Notes under the pieces: model-generated | What the model saw: the letters and a program-made list of their open reading frames with translations, nothing else | The model's database searches: none | Told to the model about the DNA's origin: nothing | Source of the DNA: Acholoe squamosa | Taxonomy: Eukaryota; Annelida; Polychaeta; Phyllodocida; Polynoidae | Length of the DNA: 64,000 nucleotides | Direction of reading: 5' to 3' | Assembly (NCBI GenBank): GCA_949317995.1 | Contig: OX439044.1 | Location: 19,926,641 to 19,990,640, forward strand | Made by a program: the position numbers and the translations under genes | Shown here: positions 27,571 to 40,414 of the stretch, piece by piece | Position numbering within the stretch: the stretch's first letter is position 1 | How the letters are laid out: every line of letters begins with the position of its first letter

Positions 27571-27753
27571 TGAGAACCCTTGTGATTTAGAAAATTGACA
27601 AGAGTCCATGACTGCCTATGTCCAGAATCACAGACATTTCAGACCAATTTTTTATGTAGTTGGATTTGCCCTTTAGCGAATGGGGGCAAAACCTATATGA
27701 AAGATGCCATTAGCAAAACCATCGATACGACTACCACTATATTTGAATTCATA

Positions 27754-28093
27754 AGGTCGAATCCCACTTGGCAAAAAATGCTCCAAATATCTCTGCGATT
27801 TTGAATCTGTTGCGTTTATGGGACACACTCCAAATTCGCAAAGCATATAACTACAATAGGGTGTATAGAACACAAGCAATTTTGGGCCAGAAAATATATA
27901 AAGCACACAGATCTAAACATCAACAAAGGCAAAATATCACAAAGAGTACATAAGAAAATGCAATTGTATCCTTGTGTTTTATACACCCTAGTTTATTTAT
28001 ATGCATTGCGAATTTGAAGTGGGTTCAACTAATGCAACAGATTCAAAATCGCAGAGATATTTGAAGCATTTTTCGCCATATGGGATTCGCCCT
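27754..28093. mobile_element. Family A element, long subfamily, TSD ATA
   Basis: 340 bp. The left end is AGGTCGAATCCCACTTGG, the right a slightly changed TGGGATTCGCCCT, flanked by ATA on both sides (27751-27753 and 28094-28096). The interior shares TGTATAGAACACAAG and the ATCTGTTGCG block with the copies at 8570 and 29970. Confidence 0.8.
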
Positions 28094-28889
28094 ATAGGAA
28101 CACATGATAATGTAAGTGTACTTCGTTTGCTGCGATATCTCGAGAAGCCAATGTGTGTATACGAAAGGGATTTAATACTTGGAATATTATAAGGTCACAG
28201 ATTGAAGTCATGCACGGAGCCTTTCTGTAGCAACTTGAACTTGACCTGTGGAAGGTACTACATATTCTGAACCCTTGCCAGTTTCAGAACAAATCCTACT
28301 TTTATATAACTGGATTTCACATTCACGGCCTTAATCAAGACGAGGGCAGAGTCCCAGCGCATCCACGGTCTGCTCATTCAAGCACAGGTATACTATGGTG
28401 TTTTATCAACAGTTCGTGTTCACACTGATAGTATATAGGGATAGGTTTGTCTAGTTCCTCACATGTATACACAAATACAATGGCTTTGTTTGGCAGACCT
28501 TTTTAAAGTTTATCGATTTACTTTCTCCTAAGAAAAAGTTGTCACTTGGAATAATCTATTGCTATAGGCCTATATAATGGGACAGGTGACATACCTACTT
28601 AAATGATTCTATGAGTATCTGTTTAGCTTAATTGTTTGAAACAATGTTGCTAAAGGTAAAATTTCTTTCCAGAATGGAACACCTCGCCAGAATATACCTC
28701 TCGTTTAAGTTATAGTCGACTTCATTTTCATGTAGGAGAGAAGAGACCGGAGAACTTTTATTTGGTAAAAAGGTGGGTTGAAACTTTGGTCGCCATAGCC
28801 CCTCCTCCTCCCCCACAATGAAACAATTGATAGGCATGGGCAAAGAAGATCAGCTGTATTGTTCAACAGATCGGCATATCAGCACTGAG

Positions 28890-31800
28890 ATGGCTTCGGG
28901 TCAGAGGCGTCCATGTAAAGACTGGATCACACTAGCAGCATGTTTGGGCTTCTGCTTCATGGTAAGATTCTTTCATTGCCATTAACCTTAAGACAGGGCA
29001 GTTCTGAACATACAATATACAATATCACGGCCTTTGTGACGGCAACATATACGTTAACACCCTAAAGTTCTTGGTAGCATTCCACCCTGACAAGCCATCA
29101 ATGGATTAAAAGCATGGGATGGGGAAACAACTCATTTTCGCTGGAGGTTCATTATAGTTTCTCTTTGGAAACTAATCCACGTTAGCCGATCTGTCTGCCC
29201 GCATATTCCAAAAACTTGCTGGGATTTTTCTTTGAGGTGAGTCCGCCAATCTAATAGTGGTAGTGGGCGCCGTTGACCGCAATGGTATAAGGCCAAATCC
29301 CACAACGCGAAAATGACCATAGAATCCTTGTGATTTATGCATGCAGTGTTTCTTAGCCGATATTGGAGGGTAATATTGCCTAAGAAGGGGCCTATAATGG
29401 CTGAGGAGCCTTGCCAAAAGTCTTGATTTTTATAGAGTAGAACGTATCAAATATTTTTGATATTTTCTTCAGAAAAAACGTCAGAAATCTCTGTGAATTT
29501 GTCTGAGGTCATGATTTACCAGCAAAGAGATGTATTTCACAATGCTTTACTGCACAATAACAGCAATTGAACCAAAGTCACAGAGATCCAGTGGTCAAAA
29601 ACAGCAATTAAAGGTCGAATCCCACATGGCGATTTAGGGCTCAAATATCTCTGCGATTTTGTCCCTTGTGATTTTGGCGGTCTTCCTGGGCTTTTAGAAG
29701 GATTGTTCAACTTATACCGAATCCAACAGTGAATTGAGACCAATTAAGCAGTTATCCTTGCGATAAAGGGGCTCAGGAAGGCCCCAAGAGTGCAAGGGAC
29801 AAAATCGCAGAGATATTTGAGCCCTAAATCACCATGTGGGATTCGACCTAGAATCAAAATCACAGAGATGTACTGCCCAACATTGGCTAGCAGTGGGACT
29901 TAGAGTAGGGAGTAGTGGGGTGAGAACCCTTGTGATTTAGGAAATTGACAAGAGTCCATGACTGCCTATAGGTCAAATCCCACATGGCGAAAAATGCCCA
30001 AAACATCTCTGCGAATTTGGATCTGTTGCGATTTTGGGACCTTCCCGAAATTCACAAGGATCATAATACACTAGGGTACATAGAACACAAGGACACTGTT
30101 GTGCTTTATCATATATTCTTTGGGATATTTTGCCTTTATTGGTGTTTATATTATATATCCCCTAGCCTAAAATCGCAAAAGATTGCTTGTGTTCTATGCA
30201 CCCTGCTGTAGTTAAAGCCCTTGCGAATTTGGGATAGGTTCCAAAAATGCAACAGATTCAAAATCGCGGAGATATTTGCATCATTTTTCGCCATGTGGGA
30301 TTCGACCTTATGTCCAGAATCACAGACATTTCAGACCCATTTTTCACGTAGTGGGATTTGCCCTATAGATGGGATCTTGGTGGGAGCCAAAATCACAATT
30401 TTGCCCATAGAAAGAACATATCAGCATTTTTTGAAGGAACAAGCAGTACTTGGCCGTAAGCCCCAGCATTGATATCAGGATACCTCGTTATCTATGCTGG
30501 GGCTTATAGCCCCAAGTACCTATAGTCTATTTATTTCCGAGCCAAAAAATTGAGGTGTTTCACTGCCCGTGCATTTTCCTCAATCCAATTGGTGGTCTGT
30601 CTCCCACAAGGGTTGGATTGATGGAAATAAATTCCGCGGTCGATCACGTCTATCCATTCTATATCATAATATTATATTCATCTCTCTCTTCTTCTTCTTC
30701 TTCTTCTTCTTCTTCTTCTTCTTCTTCTTCTTCTTCTTCTTCTTCTTCTTCTTCTTCTTCTTCTTCTTCTTCTTCTTCTTCTTCTTCTTCTTCTTCTTCT
30801 TCTTCTTCTTCTTCTTCTTCTTCTTCTTCTTCTTCTTCAGTACCCACTAAGTTTTACGACAGCAGGACTGTTCTTTGTTGAACTAGCCCCACACTATGGG
30901 ATGGGACAGAAGGCCATCACCTGGATTGCTGCCTGTCAATCTGGGATCGGGTGCATTTTTGGTAAGTTTGAAGGCTAACAAAGCATGTGACTTTATAACC
31001 GAACAGAATTTGTTAATCTGTGTCTGTAACGTAAAGCAACCAAATACAGGCAATGCATTCTTCTCTTTCATATTTCTCGGAATACCTTTCCATAAAACTC
31101 AAGAATCATCATTTTTATAATAGCCTATTAGGGGATATCATATACGAGTCCTTTGTGAAAAGTCTTTTAAAATCTGTGCTTAGTGGTTGCTGTAATAACA
31201 GAAAGTTTGCCCCCCTCCCCATTCCTTTTGTTTGATTCAGCACCTCTCATTTAAGGCCAAATCCCACTACGTGGAAAATGGGTCTAAAACGGCTGTGATT
31301 CTGGCTATCGGCAGCCTTGGAATCTTGTCAAAAACAAAATTCACAAGGGTTCCATTGCCACCCCTCCCTTTATCAAACCCCACTACTAGCCAATATTGGA
31401 AGGGAAATGTCTGTGAAATTCATCACTGTACTGAATAGTTGTTACTTTTAGTCACAAGTACAACATTCTTATGACTATAGTGTGTGAAACTTGGGTCCTG
31501 ATTTATGAAAAGATAACACACCTCTTGTGGTTTGCTAGAGATTTTTGTTTTCTTCTAAATCACAGGGAATTTCCGTATATTAAGGCCAAATCCCACAACG
31601 TGAAAATGGTTGGGAAATCGTTGTGAAATAGGATATGTGGGTGCTTAGCCGATATTGGGGTGGTAATATCATCTAGCGAAGACCTTTAAAGGCTAAGAAT
31701 CCCTGTCAAAGTGCTGGTATTTAGGGAGTATAGGCCAAATCCCACAACGTGAAAATAATCGGGAAATCGTTGTGAAATAGGACATGTGGGTGCTTAGCTG

Positions 31801-34800
31801 ATATTGAGGTGTTAATATCGTCTAGGGAAGACCTATAAAGACTAAGAATCCCTGTCAAAGTGCTGGTATATAGGGAGTATAGTACATCAAAAGTTTTTGA
31901 TATTTTCTTCACAAAGGGCTTGAAATCTCTGTGATAGACTCAAAATCCCTGTGATTTAGAGGAAAACAACAGTTTCTAGGAAATCAGAAGAGGTGTGTCT
32001 TTGATAAATCAGGAGCCAAGTCCCACATACTACAGTCATGATGGGGTTCTGCTTGTGATTTATGCTAGCTACACTTGTTTATGCTATGCAGGAGACTATT
32101 GCAAACCACAGAAAATAGTCAGAGACAACTGTGATTTTAATATCAAATACTCTATCTCTGTGAATCATTCTAGCAACTTTATCTGTGCAGTAATGAAAAT
32201 CACAGAGATTCCCCTGCTACTATCAGCTATAGTCGGATTTGGAGTGGTAAGAAGTGCAGTGAGTACCCTTGTGATTTAGGAAATTGGCAAGGGTCCAATG
32301 TTGCCGATATCCAGAATCACAGACATTTCAGACCCATTTTTCACGTAGTGGGATTTGGCCTTTACAGAGATTTCTGGCCTCTTGTGAGGAAAATATCAAA
32401 AGCTTTTGATGTATTCCACTCCTGAAATAACAACACTTTGGCAAGGATTCTTAGCCATTATAGGACTTCCTTAGACGATATTACCACCCCAATATCAGCT
32501 AAGTAACCACATATCCTATATCACAAGGATTTTCTGGCTATTTTCGCGTTGTGGGATTTGGCCTTTAGTTGTAGGCAATCCTGCATATCTATATCAAAGT
32601 GGCCCCCATACTCACACACCGTGAGAGATATGACGCAACCCGATTGTCCCAGTGGACTCTCTGCCCTTTATACATGGGATCAGTTGTTATAATAGGGATC
32701 ATCTTTAGTCAATTGTTTTTGAGTCTGAGTCCATGCTGGCCCGTTTATGCAACCGCGGTCAGTGACCGAAAAAGTCGGTGCAATGAGTACTTTTCAGCAT
32801 TCGTGTTAATTGACTGAGATAAAAAAAAATACTTGGCAGGAAAAGTAGACCCTGTCCTCTGGCATATTATATTGCACTGATAAAAAATACATGGAAACGT
32901 GAACTCATAATAGATGCTCCATCCTCGGCAGAAATGTCAGTAACAACTGGCCTCAATGGTGCGCACCTGACACCTGATTTGAACCAATTGAGCATGATAT
33001 TGAATGTGGGTTATCCCCGCCTCCAATAAAGGCACACTTCAAATTTGCTGATCCTATATAGGGTGCACAAGAGACCCATCCTTGCATATAAGGGGGCGCT
33101 CATTTAAAAAAAACAGGGGGGGGGGGGCCTCGTGGGTCTGAGGGGAGGGGTCAAATTTTTTTTTGATTTTTAGTTAAAAACTAATCACTCCCTAAGCTCC
33201 ACCTTTCATGCAGGATAATGCAGTCTATCCATCTGGTGAATCCTTATGTTTCATTATTTTCAGGAATAGTGTTTGGAATATGGCTGAGGAAATTTGGGCC
33301 TCGTATTGTTGGCTGCTTAGCTACATCTGTTGCAGTGATTGGGTTAATAACAGGGCCTTTTGTAGACAACATCTTCTACTTATATATCAGTTTTGGAGCC
33401 ATGTTTGGTAGGTAATATCCTGAGGTTATTCTGAATTGAATTTCTCATAAAGACATTGAATGCATCATCATCATTATCGATTTTTACTACATATACTAAT
33501 TTGTGTATGCCTCCAAAGATACTTACACAATTATATGCTGTAAAAATATTGTGGGAACCCCCTGAATACATTCAGGGGTATGCTGCATTAATCATCTAGC
33601 CTATATCCATCTCATCCAAATTGACCAGTATGGACGGTAAATTAGGAAGCTGCTTATTGGCTCCACAAAGAAGAATCAAAGTTCCTCTTTTCAATAATTA
33701 ATAAGTGTGACTGAGACAATATCATTGTCTATAACAATTTGGTACATTCTTAAAGCATAATTTGGATACTTTTTTCCAGGTATAGGTAGCTCAGGCATGG
33801 TCTTACTGGCATTGACCATTTCCTATCAGACATTCCCACAGCATCGGCCTCTTCTAGGAGGTCTCCTGGCCTCCTTTATCAGCATTGGTGGATTTGTGTG
33901 GGCCCCTGTTACTGAGCTGCTCATACAAAACTTTACATGGAAGGGAGCTTTAGTCATCCTCGCAGGGATTCACCTGCATGGGTTTGCACTTAGTATGATG
34001 ATAAGCAATCCCAAACCATCAATCACCGGGGACAGCTTTAGTAGCTCCACTGAAGATAATGCTCAAGAACGAATTGTGGTGTCTAATGAAGATTTAAATG
34101 GACTTAAATCTATGGAGAAGCAAAATGGAACAGCTCAAGAACAAACTGAAAAGTTGCTCACTGAAAAGACAGCTTTCAGTAATGACATCAAAGCAAAGCA
34201 GGTTGAAATGGGTGTTGAGAGATCTGAGAAGCCTAACTGGAGAATTACAGGATTGTTCTTTATATTTGCCTCTATGCTGACAATTTCATGCCATATGAAC
34301 TTCTACACATACATTCCAATTATTAATGAGCAGAATGGCTTTAGTAAGCAGCAGGGGGCACTGCTGCTCTCAGTGGTCAACATCTGCTCAGGTGCTGTGC
34401 GTCTACCAGCTGGTTTGCTGGGTAATGCTAAGGCTGTGAGTTGCTCACTCGTATATGCATTGAGTATATTAGCAGCAGCTAGTCTCTCCATGTCTTCTAT
34501 CCTCTGCAGGTCCTACCCAGCTATGCTGGTCATGTGTGCTTGCTATGGGTTGTCCTCAGGTAGGTTAAAGTATCATCCCATTGCATTAAATCTTTGTGAT
34601 ATGACAGTTTTGAATTGTTGCTAAATGATGTGGGTATTTGACGATGAAGGTACATCTATACCACTTAGCCACCAGATGCACAATCTGAAACTTCCTATTT
34701 TCATGCAATTCTTCTATATCAGAATGTTTTGATAAAGCCAGAATTGTCATTCCCTTATCTGCTGCAGTCAGCCAAAAGTGTGGTGATTAACTCTTCAGAA

Positions 34801-35995
34801 AATTGTAGGCCAGAACCAAGAACCAACGTTTAGATAACAGAACATGTATCTCCTTTTGAGCCAATGTTAGTTAGTATTTATCAAATCGCACTAAAAGTTT
34901 AGAAACAATATACGCTACTACTTCGTCTCGAGCTGTAATTTCTACCAACATAACCACTTTGAAAGAATCAATGTGTCAATAGGTCGAGGTATAGGTTGAT
35001 TTTAGCTGAGTTTTTACCGTTGTTGACTGCTTAATAGGAGAGATATTCAGAGTCACCCTTTCAACTGCCGCCTGGTCCATTGGTGTGGCTTACAAAATTT
35101 CAGCATCATCATCTGGCCGATTGGTGTTTACTATATGAAAAGCTACACTTCAATGAAGAGCTTCACATCAACCTCTCCATGAAAATTTCCCAATGGGCTG
35201 AAACGAAATAAAGACAACACTTTTCTTTTGCTTTTTGAAATGTTCAGCATTTATATCTCATTGTATATTTTCCTGTTTCCAGGGTCTTATATGAGTCTCC
35301 AAGGTGCAACCCTTTTGGAACAATCAAACACAAAATACCTAACTGTTGTCATGGGACTTCACCAAACAGCACAGGGACTTGCTATCTTTGTTTTGCATGG
35401 CTCAGCAGGTGAGTCCTATCATTATCAAACAGCTTTTGTAACAGGCTACAGGTGGTAGATAAATGTCGCTACCAATAGACCAAACAAGGGTACCCTAAAA
35501 CCTCATTACAGAGACATCTTGTGACCAGGCTTATTTGCTCAGTACATATTTATGAGCAAATTCCCATGACCCTATTCTAAAGGGCATAAAGAAATCGAAA
35601 ACACAGCCCAATTATGTACCGTGTCGTAATCGAAATAGTCCTGAAGACCGTGTCAAAAACAATAGTTTGACAAATATCTTTAATGAAAACTCGATAAATA
35701 AGGACATCCCTGGAAATTTCCTTTTGTTGGGCCCATTCTCTCAGATCCGCCTCATGAAATATGACAAATGCCTAATTTGTTAGAAAAACTATTTCACGAA
35801 CATGGCTGTTTCTCTTCCTGACTGCGTATGATTCATGGTTTATAATAGCATATCTTTGTATATTTTTCAGGTTTTATATTAGACAGCCTCGGGGATGGAA
35901 ACATCTTATTCTTCATATTTGGATCCTTTGGTCTATTAAGTAGTACCATTGTGTTGTCATTATTCTTCGTACGACTGGTGTACAAGCTACGTTGA
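28890..35995 (+). CDS. SLC16 / monocarboxylate-transporter-like protein, copy 2
   Basis: Six exons: 28890-28961, 30841-30961, 33264-33407, 33780-34559, 35283-35408 and 35871-35995, giving 455 aa. Intron positions and phases are the same as in the gene at 15939, so the two arose by tandem duplication. Exon 4 is two codons shorter, in the charged loop, and the loop is the most diverged part. The TM1 and TM8 segments (GLFFVELAPHYG, NICSGAVRLPAGLLGN) show the same missing MCT1-type Lys and Asp. The protein stops early: where copy 1 reads TAT-TGG-AAA-CGT-CAT, copy 2 reads CGT-TGA-AGA-CGC-CAC, and homologous sequence continues in frame past the stop to 36047-36049. The acceptor of exon 2 is the end of a long (CTT)n tract. 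An acceptor at 28869 implies a 5'UTR exon. Introns 1 and 2 carry transposon insertions. Substrate unknown. Confidence 0.85.
29612..29849. mobile_element. Family A element, short subfamily
   Basis: The ends are AGGTCGAATCCCACATGG and CCATGTGGGATTCGACCT, 238 bp, in intron 1 of SLC16-like copy 2. The interior matches 9620 and 27328. Flanks TAA and AGA show no duplication. Confidence 0.75.
29970..30308. mobile_element. Family A element with TSD TAT, empty site at 27617
   Basis: 339 bp, AGGTCAAATCCCACATGG to CCATGTGGGATTCGACCT, flanked by TAT on both sides (29967-29969 and 30309-30311). The host repeat around it has an uninterrupted copy at 27600-27680, where CTGCCTATGTCCAG contains TAT once (27617-27619). 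Located in intron 1 of SLC16-like copy 2. Confidence 0.85.
30446..30519. repeat. Stem-loop, about 24-bp arms
   Basis: GTACTTGG-CC-GTAAGCCCCAGCAT at the left pairs with ATGCTGGGGCTTA-TA-GCCCCAAGTAC at the right, with a loop of about 25 nt. It lies about 165 bp before the (CTT)n tract in the same intron. It may be a MITE remnant or a transcript hairpin. Confidence 0.65.
30688..30838 (+). repeat. (CTT)n microsatellite serving as polypyrimidine tract
   Basis: About 50 CTT units, directly followed by CAG and exon 2 of SLC16-like copy 2. It contains no A for about 150 nt, so it takes the place of the polypyrimidine tract and forces any branch point far upstream. In copy 1 the same acceptor has only a short CTTTTTTTCTCCAG tract. 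Confidence 0.9.
31254..32564. mobile_element. Composite family B element, 1311 bp, TSD TTA
   Basis: It begins AGGCCAAATCCCACTACG and ends GTTGTGGGATTTGGCCT, with TTA on both sides (31251-31253 and 32565-32567). Inside are two direct copies of a roughly 150-bp family B start (31583 and 31733) and an internal right terminus (CACGTAGTGGGATTTGGCC ending near 32353), so it is built from nested or rearranged family B units. It occupies most of intron 2 of SLC16-like copy 2. No transposase frame. Confidence 0.7.
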
Positions 35996-36049
35996 AGACG
36001 CCACAGGGAAAAACTATCTGCTGAGTCACAGACCTTTAAACTCACCTGA

Positions 36050-36140
36050 ACATAGGATCATTATATAAAGCCAGGCTGAACATAGGACCATTATATAAAG
36101 CAAGTCTGAACATAGGATCATTATATAAAGCCAAGCTTAT
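36050..36140 (+). repeat. 30-bp tandem repeat in the 3' flank
   Basis: Three units of CATAGGATCATTATATAAAG plus about 10 bp, starting at 36051, 36081 and 36111, an exact 30-bp period, followed by a partial unit. It begins right after the in-frame position where the tail of SLC16-like copy 2 would have ended. Confidence 0.85.
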
Positions 36141-37352
36141 ATAAAGCCAATCTATCAGATCATATCAGTGTCCTCACCTTGTCAACAACTGGGTAAACGG
36201 ATCAAAACATCAAGATGGAGACGCAGTTACTGTAAAACCACTGCAAGCGTGTAAGCTGGACCCCCAACGTTGGAAAAGTTTGTAATCTGCATCTGGGGCT
36301 TGAATATCTAAAAGACTTAAACCCCCAGCCAGGTAACTGCCTACTGGACCCTAGCCCTATATTTACCACTTGGCTAGTACCCACATACCTGGAGGGTGTT
36401 TCGAAAACAATGAGAATTGCATTGTACTACCTATATTGAATCCCAACAGTCGGTCATACTCAGTCAACTGCACTGAACTATCATCTATTTGAAAAAGAAG
36501 ACATTATTGGCCAACTGACTGGTTCATTATATTACTGGCAGGTGTGATTGGAGTATGTATACACTATAATGGGCATATTATTGTTTCATTGTGTTTCACT
36601 GTAATATAAACCGTAGAATGAATATGACAAAGGAGACTAAATCTTCTAGTGCAATGAATACAAGTCCGCCTCAAAAATAAGCCTGCCCCGAATATAAGCC
36701 TGGTCAATTTGTCACGTCTATGCTCGAGGAACTTCGCACATATACTACAAAAGACAAGACTTGTGTATTGTAATGGGTTTTTGGTGCTGAGAAACACAAC
36801 AGGACTTCAAACTGGTAATTCAAACTCAGTTCCAATAATTTGACATTTCACATCACTTGATTAATGCAACCTTTATGCCGAAACATTATGACCATTGTAA
36901 AATAACATTGCCATTACCGACCCGGACCAAAATGCAGTAGAAAAGCAGTACTAAAGCAGCTGAGAAACAGTGTGGTGTGGCAGTAGTGATTCAGTGTGAA
37001 AGCAGCATCAGAAACAGTATTGTATCAGCATCTACTGGCATTCTACTGCTCAGTACCACAGAAATTGCAGCAGTGGTTCAGTAGTGGGGCAGTAGTATTA
37101 GCAGCATGCAAGCAGTATTGAATCAGTTGTCCCAATTATGTAAATTAGATGGCAGCATTTGAACAGTATCTACTTATTTAATGCTGCATGACCATATATG
37201 GGGTTGGAGCAGTGTTCAATCAGCACTACTGCATGACTGCTGCTATAGCAGTAGGTGAGCAGTAGACCATACTGAAGACTACTGCTGGGGGCAGGTAGAA
37301 GCATAAAAGAAGCGGCCGCTGTTTTAGTACTGTCACTACCAATGCCTTTCTA

Positions 37353-37426
37353 GGTGGTCCTTGGTGGATTTGAACTTATGATCTTCTGATTACTGCACCA
37401 ACGCATTAGCCCCCTGAGCCACCACC
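37353..37426 (-). repeat. tRNA-derived SINE-like sequence
   Basis: Read on the minus strand, the 74-nt segment starts GGTGGTGGCTCAGGGGG (A-box-like TGGCTCAGGGGG), carries AAGTTCAAATCC (B-box-like) and ends GGACCACC, which pairs with the start. The anticodon and T stems do not fold well, so this is a tRNA pseudogene or SINE head and not a working tRNA. Confidence 0.5.
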
Positions 37427-37642
37427 CCATCAGCTATATGGAGCTGTCATTACTCCCTAGTACTGCATGCAACTCATATAGGAGGGGGCAGTATTGATTC
37501 AGTAGTACTGGGTAACTTCTACCATAGCAAGAGTGTATGCGTAGACCTGTCTGATAAAGTGCTGCTACAGTAGAATCCCTTGCACTTTATTGAGCTTTGT
37601 AATTATCAATGATACATGTACATGTATACTATGTATTCCCGG

Positions 37643-37815
37643 TTAGCGGATTCCTTAGTGGGCCGACCCCTGCTGAAGCTGATAACTTGCAAGATAGGGA
37701 CTGATAACAGCGAGCTGATAGGTACCAGGTGTTACATAATGCACCCTAAAAAGTCTGCACTGAATGAAAGGAATTTTCTCATTGGTTAATAATGTATCCC
37801 GCTAGGTCGGAATAC
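37643..37815. repeat. Interspersed repeat R2, copy b
   Basis: The second copy of the block at 5461-5634, same orientation. Confidence 0.75.
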
Positions 37816-38599
37816 ACCCGGCATCCATGTTTATCCATTAGGCCCCCTACTGGCGCTCAATAACATAATAATATACAAAGGTATAAGTATGTTTTTCTTC
37901 ACAAACACTGAATAGTTTCAGAATTTCATTACTACATTACTGACATTTACACTGGACTGTCTCAGAAGCATCAGGTCAGTAGCCCAGTAAATAATCCATG
38001 AATGGACAGAGTGATACCAGTAGATGGTCAGTAGACTACGGCATCTATGCTGCTGCACAGAGTGTGACAATCTTGTTATCTATTAACATTCAGTTGAGAG
38101 TCAGTAGACTACTGATTCTAGCCTGAAAATGCAGTGCATGTTCAGTTGATAGTCAGTACACAACTGAGTCTACGCTGAAAATGCAGTGTAGAGTCAGCTG
38201 TTTCAGAAGTATTTCAGCAGTGCCTACTGCAAAATGCAGTTGTTGATCAGCATATTCTCAGTAGCTACTGATAGGAGAAGCAGATACTGCCTTCTGGTCC
38301 GGGGAGGCACCGATGTTTTTACTGCTAACAGTCATAGGAGGGATATTTGGAGGGTAGGGCGCACCCGAAAAATGCCAAAGGTCATCCATAAATGACGTCA
38401 TGTGGCATGGGCAGTGGAGGTTGCAAAAACATGACTTCATTTATGGACGACCCCTGTAAGGGCCTCAAGATATGTGACCCCCGCCCCCACCACAACACTA
38501 ATAGGTAATTGTGAGGCTACTGGGAGAAAGGGACCCATCCTCCAAAACAGAACCGAACTGACCATACCCAGCCAGCAGGATTCGTAGTACATACATACA

Positions 38600-40255
38600 T
38601 ATATCTACATCTTTATTTCATTGATTTCGACATAAAGGATCTCATAAGGATGTCCTTTCAAAGCTGCCATGTGAGCAGTTTTAATACAAACATGAAATAC
38701 CTGAGAAATCTTAGCAGCTTTACAAATACAACGATGGGTGCCGTGCTGACCCAACATCTTGTTCCACCATATATACCATGCATCTTCGTCCACAGATCTA
38801 TTGGCATTGAGATATAGCGGGTGAAACATGCATCTGATTCAGGCATACTGCTAGTCTAATACCCACTTTGAACTAAAATATGTGGAAAACACTGGGAAAT
38901 GACACAGGTTAATGTTGTACTTTTTTTATTCATACATATATCTTTACAGTGAAAACAGACACAAAGTTACCCAAAATAGCCAATAGAAAAAAAAATCTAT
39001 ATATTAGCTTCATATTGGATTTAATGACAGTATTTATTCTCTTCCAAAAACAATAAACTTAAAAAATACATACACACCTTTTATCACATACTAGATGAGA
39101 GGACAATATTTGATCACATTGAATTGTGATTGGACGGCAATTCAGTATAGACTTCTTCCTAGACTACATGCTGGACGGACACGTAATGTATATTTCTGTG
39201 TATATGATTATAGTCAAATTTCATATCCTTAAATTGTTTGATATCACTCAGCTAGTCTTTCTATATATTCTGAAAAAGGACACACATGCAGACTCTACAT
39301 GGGTTCATAAAAAGTATGAAGTACTCTTTAAGGGGTATAGACAAATTATAACATCTAGGACAAAGCACTTTTTCTGTATTGTACTTTATAGTAGTAGATC
39401 ATTGATAGAGTGAACGCTCTAAAGAAAATCACTGGTGATTCTGAGTAGTGTTTCAAATCACATTTGTTGTTTCATAGACATAATTATTGCTTGAATATTT
39501 CATTTGAGAAATATATGCCTCAAAACATAACAGTAATAGGTATAGTCTCCTGGCAGACAAACTACCTCACAGCCTTCGTACAAGAAGGTTGTAACCGACA
39601 GCTTTCCAAAATTGAGATTTCTTCTGTTTTAACATCTACTGACCCTCATCTACCAACTATGAAAGTACTGCACTGTCTATGATGTGTTTGCCTTGAGGCT
39701 TCAGTATAATAGCAATTTGGAACATTGCGTACTATAGCAATTTGGATACTTCTTTTGTATTCCTGCAAAACTTTTAAAATGTAGTTACAACCTTCTTGCA
39801 CAAAGGCGATGACCTGTTTGTAAAATATCATAGATGAACTTCACATTTAACAGTTGGCCATGAATCAACATTTTCACATCTTCAAAAACATACTGTAGCA
39901 AAGAGAAGTTTCAATACTATAGTGAGATGCACAGTGGAGTCATGCAGTGTGCAGAATAAATGGACCTCCAAGCGTTTTTGAGGCTTTGTGAGTTACAGGC
40001 TGTATACAGCCATACTATTTTCTACTATATTCTGTTGGCTGAGATAATAATGCTATAGTCCTTGTACAGGCCTTCCTCTATGAACTATAGATAGGTACTC
40101 TGATTACTACATACTTGTCACTCAAGTAAAGGACACTTTGACAACTCTGTAAGTCATTATAAAGAGTACTGGTATATTTCGAGGATATGCCCCTCTTCTA
40201 TGCCTATGGGTACCATAAAATAAACCACTGTTTTGTGAAATATCAACTACATGCA
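38600..40255. other. 3' flank of BBS2, no further gene seen
   Basis: A+T-rich sequence. An inverted repeat (AAGAAGGTTGTAAC near 39582 and GTTACAACCTTCTT near 39784) and a 17-bp direct repeat (ATAGCAATTTGG words near 39706 and 39732) are the only structures noticed. Some of this could be BBS2 3'UTR. Confidence 0.35.
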
Positions 40256-40261
40256 TTTAAT
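40256..40261 (-). terminator. Possible BBS2 polyadenylation signal
   Basis: ATTAAA on the minus strand, about 155 nt past the BBS2 stop codon. No better AATAAA was seen nearby on that strand. Weak evidence. Confidence 0.3.
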
Positions 40262-40414
40262 TGGAATCCACTCTTTCTCCCTTATTGAAGACAACATAGC
40301 AAATATATATATATACTGCGCGTGAAAAATAAATAACAATAGATAACAAAGGAATGTGATATGTTTAAGACACATTTGGACAGTGATTACACAAGTGGCC
40401 TGGACGGAATGATA

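Larger units (their letters stand above)
36200..38600. other. Intergenic, CAGTA-rich degenerate repeats
   Basis: No gene was recognised. The intervals 36935-37260 and 37960-38280 are rich in GCAGTA, CAGCAG and CAGTAG words without a strict period. Around 38385-38440 the word CATAAATGACGTCA is followed by its inverted relative, and is shared with 24030. The R2 repeat and a tRNA-like piece lie in between. Confidence 0.45.
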